Both the position numbers and the translations under genes were made by a program. This document shows, piece by piece, positions 33,024 through 41,896 of a DNA stretch of 64,000 nt (positions within the stretch are counted from its first letter, which is position 1; the number at the start of each line of letters is the position of its first letter). This stretch comes from CBDCYS01 sp965226245. GTDB lineage: Bacteria; Acidobacteriota; Terriglobia; Bryobacterales; UBA6623. The stretch is from positions 4,774,001-4,838,000 of the forward strand of contig CBDDCL010000015.1 of the NCBI GenBank assembly GCA_965226245.1, written 5' to 3'. The notes below the pieces were generated by a model, which was not told the DNA's origin, searched no databases, and saw nothing but the letters and a program-made list of their open reading frames with translations.

Positions 33024-34589
33024 TCAGGGCTGGGTCAGCGAACCCTTCGAGAGGCGCTCGGCATTGCCGGCCAGAACTTCCCATAGGCGATCGACGTGCG
33101 CCTGCGTTGTGCGGATGTTTCCAACCGCCACCCGCAATGTGAAGCGATCTTTCAGTTTCGTGTGCGACAGGAAAAACTCGCCTGTTCCGTTCACCGCGTC
33201 GAGTAGCCTTTGATTGAGTGAATCGAGTTCGGCAGCCCCTATGCCTGGAGGTTCGTAGCGGAAGCAAACGAGAGAAAAAGGGACCGGCGCCATGCGCACG
33301 AAGTTGGGGTGCCGCTCCACGCGCGCCGCGAAGTGTTGAGCCAGTCTCATGTGCTCGCGCAGATTGGCGACAAGCCCCTCGCGGCCAAAGTGGCGCAGGA
33401 CGAACCATAGTTTCAGGCCGCGAAACCGCCGCCCCAGTGGCAGGGCATATTCCATGAAATTGACCGCTCGGGGGTTCTCCTGGCTGCGCAAGTATTCCGG
33501 GACCAGCGAGAGGGCCGCCCGCAGTTCCCCCGGGCGGCGGCAGTAGAACGCAGTCAAGTCCATTGGCACGAACAACCACTTGTGTGGATTGAAAAGGAAT
33601 GAGTCCGCTCGTTCGCAGCCGTCCAATATATGGCGCTTTTCTGGAACGATCGCGGCACATCCGGCATAAGCCGCGTCGACGTGCAGCCATAGAGAATAGC
33701 GCTCACAAATATCCGCCAGGGCGGGGACCGGGTCGATGCTCGATGTTGACGTTGTGCCGACCGTGGCAACGACGCAGAATGGACGCAGGCCCGAGGCAAG
33801 GTCAGCGTCAATTGACTGGGCAAGACTGTCGGGACGCATCCGAAAGTCATCGTCGACAGCAATCATGCGGCAGTGCTCGCGGTTCAATCCGAGGGCAAGC
33901 GCCGCTTTCTCGACCGAGGAGTGAGCATGCGCGGAAGTGTAAAGCGTCAGCAGGGAAGAGTCGCCGCGGTGAGCTTCCTCTCGATTGGCCGCCAGCGAGG
34001 CTTCACGCGCCGCGATGAGCGCGTGGATGGTTCCGGTCGAGGCGCCGCCGAGCGTCATGGCGAACCAATCCGTTGGCAATCCCATCCACTCGGCCAGCCA
34101 GCGGAGCGTGACTTGTTCCAACTCGACAAGCGCGGGGCAGGTCTTCCAAAGCAGGCCGATCGGATTCAAGGCCGACGCCAATAGATCGCCGAGAACACCG
34201 GGTGCGCTTCCGGTGGTAGCGAAGTAGGCCATGAAGCCGGGATGGTTCCAGTGCGTGACGTGAGGCAGGACTTGCTTCTCGAAGTCCGCCAGGATGCGCT
34301 CCATCGTCTCGCCTGACTCCGGCCCGGAAGGTGGAAGCGCATCGGCCAATGCTCCCGGTTCAACGTCAGGCGAGACAGGGTACTTTTCTGGATGCTCCCA
34401 GTATTCGGCGATCCAGTCGATGATCTCATGACCAAAGCGGCGAAAATCTTCGGCACTCATGTCGCCCACGGGCGAGCCGGCCTGCAGCGACTCGATCGAG
34501 TCCCGCGGCCCGGCATTCAAGGGGGCGTGTGTTCCCGCATTCGCACCGGGCGCTTCGGCGGGCGAGTCTCGTGGCAGTCCGTCAGACAT
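33024..34589 (-). CDS. PLP-dependent (aromatic) amino-acid decarboxylase, group II
   Basis: The 521-residue protein belongs to the aromatic-L-amino-acid decarboxylase group. Signatures: DFRRFGHEIIDWIAEYW at the start of the domain, THWNHPGFMAYFATTGS, the cofactor region LGGASTGTIHA, HVDAAYAGCAAI with the PLP Asp and Ala, and NPHKWLFVPMD with the Schiff-base lysine. It starts at the ATG at 34589 after GAGGCGG, which gives a 43-residue Pro/Ala-rich extension before MSAEDFRRF; a start at 34460 would remove it. It releases CO2 from an aromatic amino acid; which one is not decided by sequence. It stands alone. Confidence 0.92.
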   Translation of the reverse strand: MSDGLPRDSPAEAPGANAGTHAPLNAGPRDSIESLQAGSPVGDMSAEDFRRFGHEIIDWIAEYWEHPEKYPVSPDVEPGALADALPPSGPESGETMERILADFEKQVLPHVTHWNHPGFMAYFATTGSAPGVLGDLLASALNPIGLLWKTCPALVELEQVTLRWLAEWMGLPTDWFAMTLGGASTGTIHALIAAREASLAANREEAHRGDSSLLTLYTSAHAHSSVEKAALALGLNREHCRMIAVDDDFRMRPDSLAQSIDADLASGLRPFCVVATVGTTSTSSIDPVPALADICERYSLWLHVDAAYAGCAAIVPEKRHILDGCERADSFLFNPHKWLFVPMDLTAFYCRRPGELRAALSLVPEYLRSQENPRAVNFMEYALPLGRRFRGLKLWFVLRHFGREGLVANLREHMRLAQHFAARVERHPNFVRMAPVPFSLVCFRYEPPGIGAAELDSLNQRLLDAVNGTGEFFLSHTKLKDRFTLRVAVGNIRTTQAHVDRLWEVLAGNAERLSKGSLTQP

Positions 34590-34701
34590 GCTACCGGGCC
34601 GCCTCGTTCAAGGGGCTCTCCATCTCAGGAAGCGGATATAGATACGATCTTGCCGGCAAGATGGACTGGGGCGTAGAATTGATCCGCAGCAGACAGACAT
34701 C

Positions 34702-34830
34702 ATGTTACGATCGGTGCATATGGAAGTTGGGGTCCTGGTTGCTGCTGTAGTCCTCGCGGCACTGGCGCTGAGACAGGGCGAGCGTTGCGGGCGTTGCGAT
34801 TCCGCTGATTTCTGGGACCTTGATTCCTAG
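34702..34830 (+). CDS. Possible small membrane protein (42 aa)
   Basis: An ATG-started frame encodes a single hydrophobic segment (VGVLVAAVVLAALALRQGE) followed by CGRC and an acidic end, then TAG. It lies alone in a 330-bp gap between two minus-strand genes. A TM-plus-CxxC layout is seen in real small proteins, but a frame this short can be chance. No clear Shine-Dalgarno. Confidence 0.25.
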   Translation: MLRSVHMEVGVLVAAVVLAALALRQGERCGRCDSADFWDLDS

Positions 34831-34918
34831 CGACACGGGCCGCCTGGCGCCTGCAAGCCATCGGCTCCAAAGAAGGAAGCCTGGGCAGGCTTGTCGTGGC
34901 TGTTTGGACCGTGTCCCG

Positions 34919-35572
34919 CTACTCTTGCGATCCGAAGTCTCTCGGGCGTCTGAGCAGTTGGAAAGCGATACCGGTGCCCATCCCCTGGTTATGAGCTAGA
35001 TAGATCCACAGCACGGCCATCGGCTCGAGAAGCCGCGCGTGGCTCAGCGGACCGGCGTCAACAGCTTCGAAGCCAATTTGCTCGGCTAGCCGGGCTGCCT
35101 TGGATTTAGCAACGTGATCATCGCCCGCGAAGAACATCGTGGCTTTTTGGCCGTCGTAGTTAGGTTCGGCCATATTGCCGTATCCCGTCGTGTTGAAGAC
35201 CTTGACAATGCGAGCGCCATCGGCCCACGACGCGACTTGTTCGGCTCCCGAGGTGGAGTGGCCGACGTCCAGCGAAAGATCCGGCTTGAGCGGGTTGGTG
35301 CAATCGAAGATGATTTTCCCGGACAAGTCCCCGAGGTCGCCCAGCGTGCGTTCCGTAGCCGGCCATGGTGTAGCAAGTACGAGGACCTCCCCATAGGCCG
35401 CGGCGTCGCGCAGGGTTTCCGCTTTGGCCTTCCCGTTGATCTGCTCAACCAGGCTGCGCACTTTTTTCGAGGAGGGGTCTCGGCTTCCAAACATAATTTC
35501 ATGTCCGTTCTCGGCCCAACGCCGCCCCAGTGTTCCGCCTACGTTTCCAGATCCGATGATTCCGATTCGCAT
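34919..35572 (-). CDS. NADP-binding F420-dependent-type oxidoreductase
   Basis: The 217-residue protein starts MRIGIIGSGNVGGTLGRRW, a Rossmann GxGxxG motif, and continues EIMFGSRDPSSKK, where the Arg suits NADP(H). DCTNPL, KVFNTTGYGNM and the C-terminal LEPMAVLWIYLAHNQGMG fit the F420_oxidored/NADPH-dependent F420 reductase family. Many non-F420 members exist, so the cofactor pair is unsure. It is a single gene diverging from ribulokinase, with 148 bp between them that should hold both promoters. Confidence 0.87.
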   Translation of the reverse strand: MRIGIIGSGNVGGTLGRRWAENGHEIMFGSRDPSSKKVRSLVEQINGKAKAETLRDAAAYGEVLVLATPWPATERTLGDLGDLSGKIIFDCTNPLKPDLSLDVGHSTSGAEQVASWADGARIVKVFNTTGYGNMAEPNYDGQKATMFFAGDDHVAKSKAARLAEQIGFEAVDAGPLSHARLLEPMAVLWIYLAHNQGMGTGIAFQLLRRPRDFGSQE

Positions 35573-35720
35573 TCAGGCTCCGTTTCTCTTTCTCGTCTAG
35601 CTTGCCAGTGCAGTCTGCAACCAGTGTAGCGGTTATTGAGTCGTCTTTTCACGCGGCCCCTCGGCTGCCGGCCGCGGAGGTTTTGACAATCGTTCTTTGA
35701 TTCGACTATCGTGCCCTACT

Positions 35721-37373
35721 ATGCCCAGTTCGACGTACGTCCTTGGAATTGACTATGGTACTGAGTCGGGCCGAGTCATGCTCGTCCATGCCGGCAATGG
35801 GGAAGAGATCGCTTGGAAGGTCGTGCCCTACTCCAGCGGTGTGATGGACCGGCGACTTCCCGACGGAACGCCGCTCGGTCCCGACTTCGCTTTGCAAGAC
35901 GCCGCGGACTACCTGAAAGTGCTTACCGAGGGGATTCCCGATGTTCTTAGATCGTCGAACGCCGAAGGAGCCGACGTTGGCGGCATTGGGGTGGACTTCA
36001 CTTCCTGCACGGTGATGCCCTGCAAGCAGGACGGCACACCACTGCCGTCGCTGCCTGAGTTCTCCGGCAATCCCCATGCCTGGGTCAAGCTTTGGAAACA
36101 TCATGCCGCTCAACCGCAGGCCACGCGTATCAACGAAGTCGCCAGCGAGCGTGGTGAGGCGTTTGTGGAGCTTTACGGTGGCGGCTATTCTTCGGAATGG
36201 TTCTTTTCGAAGGTGCTCGAGACGCTCGAGAAGGCGCCCGAAGTGTACGCCGCGGCGGATCGGTTCATCGAGGCCGGAGACTGGCTCGTATGGCGGTTGA
36301 CCGGGGAGGAGACCCGTTCCGAATGCGCCGCGGGTTACAAGGGTATGTGGATCAAGGGGAAAGGCTGGCCCTCCCCCGATTTCTTCAAAGCGCTGCATCC
36401 GGGCTTGGAAAATGTCATCGCCGAGAAGACCGCAGGGCCGCTCGTGCCCCTCGGAGGCAGAGCCGGTTTGCTTACGGCGGAGATGGCGGAAGCAACCGGT
36501 TTGGCCGCCGGAACACCCGTTGCCGCTTCGATTATCGACGCCCACGCCGCTGCTCCGGCGTGCAGCATGGCGCAATCGGGGCGGCTGGCGATCATCATGG
36601 GCACATCGCTGTGCCACATGTTGTTGGGCGATGAAAAGAAAATCGTCGAGGGATGCGGCGGTCTCGTCAAAGATGGAATCATCCCGGGTTTTTGGGGTTA
36701 TGAAGCCGGGCAAGCGGCTGTTGGAGACATCTATGGATGGTTCTTCAAGACCGCTCTGACGGCGGAAACCGGACGCCAGGCAGGCGAGCGCAACATGGCT
36801 CCCGAAGACTGGCTCACCGAAAAGGCAGCGGCGCTGGAGGCTGGCGAAAGCGGCCTTGTCGCGCTAGATTGGTGGAACGGAAGCCGGTCGGTGCTGATGG
36901 ACGCGGAGCTGAGCGGCGTGATCGTCGGCTTGACCCTGACGACGCGGCCGGAGGAGATTTACCGGGCTTTGATCGAATCCACGGCGTTCGGAACCCGCCT
37001 CGTGATTGAGGCTTTTGAAGACCAAGGAGTGCCGATTCGTGATATCGTCGCCTGCGGCGGCCTGGCGGAAAAGAGTCCGCTGGTAATGCAAATCTTCGCC
37101 GATGTGACCGGGCGGCAGATTCTTCTGCCGCGCTCTTTTCAGGCTTCGGGACTCGGCGCGGCCATCCACGGAGCAGTCGCCGGCGGTCACTACCGGGATT
37201 TCGGCGCCGCGATCCGTTCGATGGCAGGCCTGCGGGAAAACAGTTACAGTCCCAACCCCGGCGCGCACGCCGTCTACAGCAAGCTCTACGCCGAGTATCT
37301 GACATTGCACGACTACTTCGGCCGCGGGGCCAACGACGTCATGAAACGCTTGAAAGAGCTGAAGAGGGGGTGA
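35721..37373 (+). CDS. araB: L-ribulokinase
   Basis: The 550-residue FGGY kinase phosphorylates L-ribulose. I start it at the ATG at 35721 (MPSSTYVLGIDYGTESGRV) because this places the phosphate-binding GIDYGTES loop at the usual distance; the earlier ATG adds eight atypical residues. Family features: GVDFTSCTVMP, HAWVKLWKHHAAQ, ECAAGYKGMW, ASIIDAHAAAPAC, GTSLCHM, EAGQAAVGDIYGWF, and ACGGLAEKSPLVMQIFADVTG near the C-terminus. No araA or araD is nearby, so it works with genes elsewhere. Confidence 0.95.
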   Translation: MPSSTYVLGIDYGTESGRVMLVHAGNGEEIAWKVVPYSSGVMDRRLPDGTPLGPDFALQDAADYLKVLTEGIPDVLRSSNAEGADVGGIGVDFTSCTVMPCKQDGTPLPSLPEFSGNPHAWVKLWKHHAAQPQATRINEVASERGEAFVELYGGGYSSEWFFSKVLETLEKAPEVYAAADRFIEAGDWLVWRLTGEETRSECAAGYKGMWIKGKGWPSPDFFKALHPGLENVIAEKTAGPLVPLGGRAGLLTAEMAEATGLAAGTPVAASIIDAHAAAPACSMAQSGRLAIIMGTSLCHMLLGDEKKIVEGCGGLVKDGIIPGFWGYEAGQAAVGDIYGWFFKTALTAETGRQAGERNMAPEDWLTEKAAALEAGESGLVALDWWNGSRSVLMDAELSGVIVGLTLTTRPEEIYRALIESTAFGTRLVIEAFEDQGVPIRDIVACGGLAEKSPLVMQIFADVTGRQILLPRSFQASGLGAAIHGAVAGGHYRDFGAAIRSMAGLRENSYSPNPGAHAVYSKLYAEYLTLHDYFGRGANDVMKRLKELKRG

Positions 37374-37384
37374 CGGGGCTCGAC

Positions 37385-37411
37385 GAAGAGCCGCGTGCGT
37401 AAGCAAGCGGT
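37385..37411. repeat. Single arm of the 27-bp palindrome found at 14353-14420
   Basis: agagccgcgtgcgtaagcaa followed by gcggttg matches the left arm of the palindrome at 14353 with two differences. The partner arm is missing, so this is a broken copy, or half of one separated by deletion. Confidence 0.55.
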
Positions 37412-37552
37412 TGTTTCGGCTGGTCTGAACCCGTCGTTCTCGGGAATCGGATCAGCGCCGGCAACCTGCCTGAATACCAGTTCCACAAGGCAGTCTTGGT
37501 TTGTTGGACGCTGTCCGTGGACTATGAAAGATGGCGTGACTACCGCTCCCTC

Positions 37553-37643
37553 AGGCGGACGAGCCAAAACCAAAAGGGGGAGCGTGGCCGCTGGCGGATG
37601 AGGCCCGCCGAAGCGGCTAACCGCTCCCTCACGGTCGCGGCTC
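37553..37643 (-). repeat. Dispersed repeat, copy C
   Basis: Reverse-strand copy of the dispersed repeat at 7548-7643 (agggggagcgtggccgctgg on this strand). It lies directly past the stop codon of the rel gene, just as copy B lies past the end of tgt, so the family seems to settle beside 3' ends. Confidence 0.68.
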
Positions 37644-37650
37644 GAAAAGC

Positions 37651-39888
37651 CTATCCCCGGCGGCTGTGCTTGACGTCGCGAACTCCGGCAATGCCCTTCA
37701 TTGCCGCGATGAGGCGATCGAGCTGTTTGACATCCTTGAGATCGACATTCATCTCAACTACCGCCAGCTCGCTTTTCTCTTTCTTGACGCTGCTCTCGAG
37801 ACTGGAAATGTTGACCCCTTCCTCCGAGACAATCGCGGTCAGATCGGCCAGAATGCCGGGACGGTCCCCTACGGAGATAACCAGCTTCGTCCCGTAAGAG
37901 ATGTCTTGAGCTTCGGCCCATTCGACTTCCATCCGGCGCTCGGCCTCGTACATCAAGTTCTGAACATTCGAGCAGTTGCTGGAATGAACAGCCACCCCCT
38001 TGCCACGCGTGACATAGCCGATGATCGCCTCCCCCTTGATTGGGTTGCAGCAGCGGGCGCGATAAACCAAAATGTCGTCGCTGCCCTTCACCGTCAGAAC
38101 TGCCTGGCCGGAAGAGGCCGGTTGCCTGGTTTTCGGCGTAGTCCCGGCGCGGCTGAGCGCGGAAACACCTTGCTCGGCGGCCGGCTTTTCGGGCTGTGGC
38201 AGTAGCTTTGAAGCAATATGCCGCGGGGAATATTTGCCGTAGCCGAGGGCCGCATAGAGGTCCGCCGGCTGCGCGCAGCCATATTCCTTGCAAACTTCCT
38301 CCAGAGCTTCTGCGGTTATCCGCTTCAAGGAAGCGTGCAACCGGCGCGCTTCCTTTTCGAGCAGCTTGAGCCCGATTTGCTCCGCCTTTTCGCGCTGTTT
38401 CGTGTTGAGCCAGTGTCTAATCTTGTTGCGGGCACGCGAGGTCTTAACGGTTGTCAGCCAGTCCCGGCTCGGCGTGTGGTTCTGCTGTGTAGTGATTTCA
38501 ATAATGTCACCGTTGGAGAGTTGGCAAGTCAGCGGGACGATACGGCCGTTGGCTTTGGCCCCGACGCAGGTGTGTCCCACTTCGGTGTGAATGGAATACG
38601 CAAAATCAACCGGTGTCGCTTCCCGGGGCAGAGTGATCAGCTTGCCGCCTGGTGTAAATACATAAACCTCTTCGGGGTAGAGATCGATTTTTAGTGTCGA
38701 CAGGAAATCGCCGGGATCCTTCATATCCCTCTGCCACTCGACAAGCTGCCGCAGCCAAGCCATCCGGGTGTCTTCTACATCGTTGGCGGCTACTCTGCCC
38801 TCCTTGTATTTCCAGTGAGCGCAGATTCCCTGTTCCGCCATGCGGTGCATCTCTTCGCTGCGAATCTGGACCTCGAAACTCTGGCCTTGCTCGTCGATTA
38901 CGGAAGTATGGAGTGACTGATAGAGGTTAGGCCGGGGCGACGCGACAAAATCCTTGAACCTGCCGGGCACGGGCCGCCACAGCGAGTGAATCAAACCGAG
39001 GGCGCCGTAGCAGTTTTTCTCACTATCGGTGATGACGCGCAGCGCGAGCAGGTCATAGACCTGTTCAATCGTAACCTGCTGCCGCTGCAGCTTCTGGTAG
39101 ATCGAATATGGCCTCTTAATCCGTCCTTCGATACTGGCGGGCAAACCGGCTTCTTCCAGCTTTTGCGCGAGTGTGTGCCTGGTCTGCGCCAAAAAACCCT
39201 CGCTGGCTACCCGCCTGGACTCGATCGCCTCAGTGATCTCGCGGTAAGCATGAGGTTCGAGGTAGCAGAAGGCAAGGTCTTCCAACTCGCCGCGAATACG
39301 GCCCATTCCTAGTCGCAAAGCGATCGGCGCGTAGATTTCGAGCGTCTCCAGGGCGATGCGCCGCTGTTTGTCGGGCTCGAGGTGCTGCAGGGTGCGCATG
39401 TTGTGCAGGCGGTCGGCAAGCTTGACGAGGATGACTCGGATATCCTCGACCATGGCCAGCATCATTTTGCGGAAACCTTCCGCCTGGCGGGCTTCGGCGG
39501 AATAGAATTTGAGGCGGCTCAGCTTGGTGACACCCTGAACGCAACGGGCGACTTCCGGGCCAAAGCGGCGCTTGATCTCTCCAACGCCGACCCTCGTGTC
39601 TTCGACTACATCGTGAAGCAGCCCTGTAGAAATGCAGACGGAATCCAGCCGCATGTCCGCGAGCAGATGGGCGACTTCGACTGGGTGAATCAGATAAGGC
39701 TCGCCGGATTTTCGCTTTTGATGGCTGTGCTGAGCGGCCGCGAAATCAAACGACTCCCGCAACAGCGTCAGATTCTCGGTTGGCCGTTGACGCTGGATTT
39801 TTTCTTCTAAGTCCTTAAAACGAAGTAGGATCGGATGATTGGCGGGGTAGGGTATCGTCGCTGGGTCCGCTGCCATGAAGCTCTGCAA
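37651..39888 (-). CDS. rel: Bifunctional (p)ppGpp synthetase/hydrolase (Rel/SpoT)
   Basis: The 745-residue protein makes and degrades the stringent-response alarmone. The HD hydrolase domain is complete (YLIHPVEVAHLLADMRLDS, LLHDVVEDT, KLADRLHNMRTL), so hydrolysis is expected. The synthetase domain shows GRIKRPYSIYQKLQR and the ALRVITDSE region. A TGS domain (YVFTPGGKLITLPREATPVD) and a C-terminal ACT domain (VGDRPGILADLTAIVSEEG) complete the long form. Start at ATG 39888 (or 39876). It is the only long RSH in the window. An intrinsic terminator 22 bp upstream separates it from the TPR-lipoprotein gene, so it has its own promoter or depends on leaky read-through. Confidence 0.96.
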   Translation of the reverse strand: MQSFMAADPATIPYPANHPILLRFKDLEEKIQRQRPTENLTLLRESFDFAAAQHSHQKRKSGEPYLIHPVEVAHLLADMRLDSVCISTGLLHDVVEDTRVGVGEIKRRFGPEVARCVQGVTKLSRLKFYSAEARQAEGFRKMMLAMVEDIRVILVKLADRLHNMRTLQHLEPDKQRRIALETLEIYAPIALRLGMGRIRGELEDLAFCYLEPHAYREITEAIESRRVASEGFLAQTRHTLAQKLEEAGLPASIEGRIKRPYSIYQKLQRQQVTIEQVYDLLALRVITDSEKNCYGALGLIHSLWRPVPGRFKDFVASPRPNLYQSLHTSVIDEQGQSFEVQIRSEEMHRMAEQGICAHWKYKEGRVAANDVEDTRMAWLRQLVEWQRDMKDPGDFLSTLKIDLYPEEVYVFTPGGKLITLPREATPVDFAYSIHTEVGHTCVGAKANGRIVPLTCQLSNGDIIEITTQQNHTPSRDWLTTVKTSRARNKIRHWLNTKQREKAEQIGLKLLEKEARRLHASLKRITAEALEEVCKEYGCAQPADLYAALGYGKYSPRHIASKLLPQPEKPAAEQGVSALSRAGTTPKTRQPASSGQAVLTVKGSDDILVYRARCCNPIKGEAIIGYVTRGKGVAVHSSNCSNVQNLMYEAERRMEVEWAEAQDISYGTKLVISVGDRPGILADLTAIVSEEGVNISSLESSVKKEKSELAVVEMNVDLKDVKQLDRLIAAMKGIAGVRDVKHSRRG

Positions 39889-39909
39889 GCGCCGACTGGT
39901 CGGCGGTGG

Positions 39910-39936
39910 AAAACAAAAACCCCGAGAATCCCGGGG
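39910..39936 (-). terminator. Intrinsic terminator of the tgt-sec-tonB-TPR gene series
   Basis: Read on the minus strand, CCCCG-ggattct-CGGGG forms a stem-loop followed directly by TTTTTGTTTT. It begins 50 bp past the stop codon of the TPR lipoprotein gene, and its U-run ends 22 bp before the rel start codon. Confidence 0.88.
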
Positions 39937-39985
39937 ACTTAAGTCCCACCCGGACCCTCAGGGTCATTATAAAGTCCGTGAAGGT

Positions 39986-40819
39986 TTACTCCTCCACTTG
40001 GAACAGTTCTTTCGTGCTCGCTTCGGCTTTGCGCTTCTTGGTGTCAAGAGTTTGCTGCACCCAGTCGTCAGCTTTGGCACTGTACTCGTCGTACTCTTCT
40101 TTTGTCTCGGCAATATCGGCCCGCTCGCGGTAGAGCAGATTCAGATACGCCATGGCGTCATCATAGTCCGGGTCGATCTCTATGGCGGTTTGCAGGCATT
40201 TCATACCGTCTTCAATGATCGGCAGGTTCATTTCCGCCAGTTCGGTCTTGGCTTCGTCCTCCTTGATCGGCCCAGGATCTTCCGGCGCCATCCCTAGCAT
40301 CGCTCGAACCTCAAGACGAGGCACATAGGTTTGGGTCCAGGCGATGACACCCTTCGTGTAGAGGGCCGGAAGGTTATTCGGGTCCATCGCGAGCAACTTG
40401 TCATACCATTCGAGCGCCTTATCGAACTCCGTCATATTGAAGTAGAGAGAACCCATGCTGGACATTGCCAAGATGCGTTGAGCCTCCGTTGGATTGTGCT
40501 TAAGCACTTCCTCAAAACCCTCGAGAGCGTTGACCGCGAACTCAAGGTTTTCCTCGGATTCCGCACCGGGAATATATTGACTCATGTAAGCGCTCGCTAA
40601 GTATTGACGGGCGTCGAGCAATTCCGGATCTTCGGCGATCGCTTCTTTGAAATGCCCGACCGCGTAATTGAAGTTCGCCTTGCCGAAGGAGGCCACGCCC
40701 TTGTTCAACGCGTTTCTCGCCTTTAAGTAGGAAATCTGCTTGCCACACCCCAGTGAAAATAGCGCCACCGCCAAAGTGGCAACAGAAAAGCACATTCTTG
40801 TTTTACGCATTCTTTTCAC
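39986..40819 (-). CDS. TPR lipoprotein of the TonB/ExbBD cluster
   Basis: The 277-residue protein has a lipoprotein signal (VATLAVALFSLGCGK, lipid-modified Cys about residue 25). TPR-type helices follow (ARNALNKGVASFGKANFNYAVGHFKEAIAEDPELLDARQ is one, split here by loops; EFDKALEWYDKLLAMDPNN is another) and a charged C-terminus. It is the last gene of the tonB-exbB-exbD-exbD series, in front of the terminator. Similar TPR lipoproteins accompany TonB/Tol systems in Acidobacteriota, possibly as an envelope partner of the energised complex, but no direct function is known. Confidence 0.85.
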   Translation of the reverse strand: MKRMRKTRMCFSVATLAVALFSLGCGKQISYLKARNALNKGVASFGKANFNYAVGHFKEAIAEDPELLDARQYLASAYMSQYIPGAESEENLEFAVNALEGFEEVLKHNPTEAQRILAMSSMGSLYFNMTEFDKALEWYDKLLAMDPNNLPALYTKGVIAWTQTYVPRLEVRAMLGMAPEDPGPIKEDEAKTELAEMNLPIIEDGMKCLQTAIEIDPDYDDAMAYLNLLYRERADIAETKEEYDEYSAKADDWVQQTLDTKKRKAEASTKELFQVEE

Positions 40820-40888
40820 TCCGTTTGCTACACTGCCGGGCTGGATACGCCCGTCTGGGCGGCCGCTAGCCGCCGTTCGATTTTTCGG

Positions 40889-41317
40889 TCAAAAGGTATC
40901 TTCAATCTCTTCGGTAAGCAACCCGATCCTGTCGACTCCGGCACCCTTGCCGATATCGATCACCTGGGCGACTTCCCGGAATTCGAGGCTCGCGTCGCCC
41001 CGCACAAACATCACGCGTTCCGCGCGAGTCTTAAAAACATTACGCAAGCGCTCCTCAAGGACATCAAGCTGAACCGGGTCCCGATTGATCAGGATGCTCT
41101 TGTTCGCATTCACGGAAACTACGATCGTACGAATGTTCGTTTCCACCTGCTCTGCCTCGTTCTCGTTCGGCTGAGGCACTAACGCTTCCAATCCCTTGGG
41201 CGTCAGCGGGGTGATCACCATAAAAATAATAAGCAGAACCAGAAGAACATCGATCATCGGGGTCATATTGATATCAACTATCGCGCCTTGGGTACCCTCT
41301 CCCATTTCCATTGACAT
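40889..41317 (-). CDS. exbD: ExbD/TolR-type proton-channel subunit, second paralogue
   Basis: The 142-residue protein has the ExbD layout: cytoplasmic start, DINMTPMIDVLLVLLIIFMV containing the membrane helix with the conserved Asp (MID), and a periplasmic domain rich in beta-alpha (SVNANKSILINRDPV, VMFVRGDASLEFREVAQV). With ExbB it turns proton flow into force on TonB. It lies 56 bp after the first exbD gene. The two are clearly different in their periplasmic parts, so they may form a mixed dimer within one complex. Confidence 0.92.
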   Translation of the reverse strand: MSMEMGEGTQGAIVDINMTPMIDVLLVLLIIFMVITPLTPKGLEALVPQPNENEAEQVETNIRTIVVSVNANKSILINRDPVQLDVLEERLRNVFKTRAERVMFVRGDASLEFREVAQVIDIGKGAGVDRIGLLTEEIEDTF

Positions 41318-41373
41318 TTGCGGTTTCCTCCCTTATTGCTGTTTTGATAGGCTGTCTTCGTTTCCCGCGGGTA

Positions 41374-41823
41374 TCATTCCATAGTAACCATGCCGCTTTG
41401 CCCCAATCTTTCGGTCAACAGCCCCACTTGATCCACGCCCGTGCTACGAAGAATGTTTACCACGTCGACCACCTTTCGGTATTTGGCGCGGGCATCACTC
41501 TTGATGTAGACTGTCTTGTCCAGTCTTTCGGTAATTACGTCCCCAACTTCGGTAGCCAGATCTTTCTCGTCGATCTGCCCTCGTCCCAGGAACACTTTGC
41601 CATCGCGAGTGATCGCGACCACCAGCGCATCTTCCTTATCCGCGTCGTCCATCGAGATCGGGTTGCGGGTCTTGACCATATCCACACTGACACCTTTGCT
41701 GAGCATAGGCGTAATGACCATGAAAATGATCAGCAAGACCAGCATCACGTCCACCATCGGCGTGACATTGATCGCGTTGATTATGTCTGCGCCTCTTCGT
41801 CCTGTCTTCATCTCTATCATCAT
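41374..41823 (-). CDS. exbD: ExbD/TolR-type proton-channel subunit, first paralogue
   Basis: The 149-residue protein reads NAINVTPMVDVMLVLLIIFM (membrane helix with the conserved Asp) and a periplasmic domain (VVAITRDGKVFLGRGQ, TVYIKSDARAKYRKVVDVV). It follows exbB by 73 bp on the minus strand. The tandem exbD arrangement is common in Acidobacteriota, Myxococcota and Bacteroidota TonB systems. Confidence 0.93.
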   Translation of the reverse strand: MMIEMKTGRRGADIINAINVTPMVDVMLVLLIIFMVITPMLSKGVSVDMVKTRNPISMDDADKEDALVVAITRDGKVFLGRGQIDEKDLATEVGDVITERLDKTVYIKSDARAKYRKVVDVVNILRSTGVDQVGLLTERLGQSGMVTME

Positions 41824-41896
41824 CTACTCCTGTTCAGCCGAAGCCGGCTACCGGGGCATTTCCCCCGGCGCCGAAATCGATTTCCAATCGCCAAAG

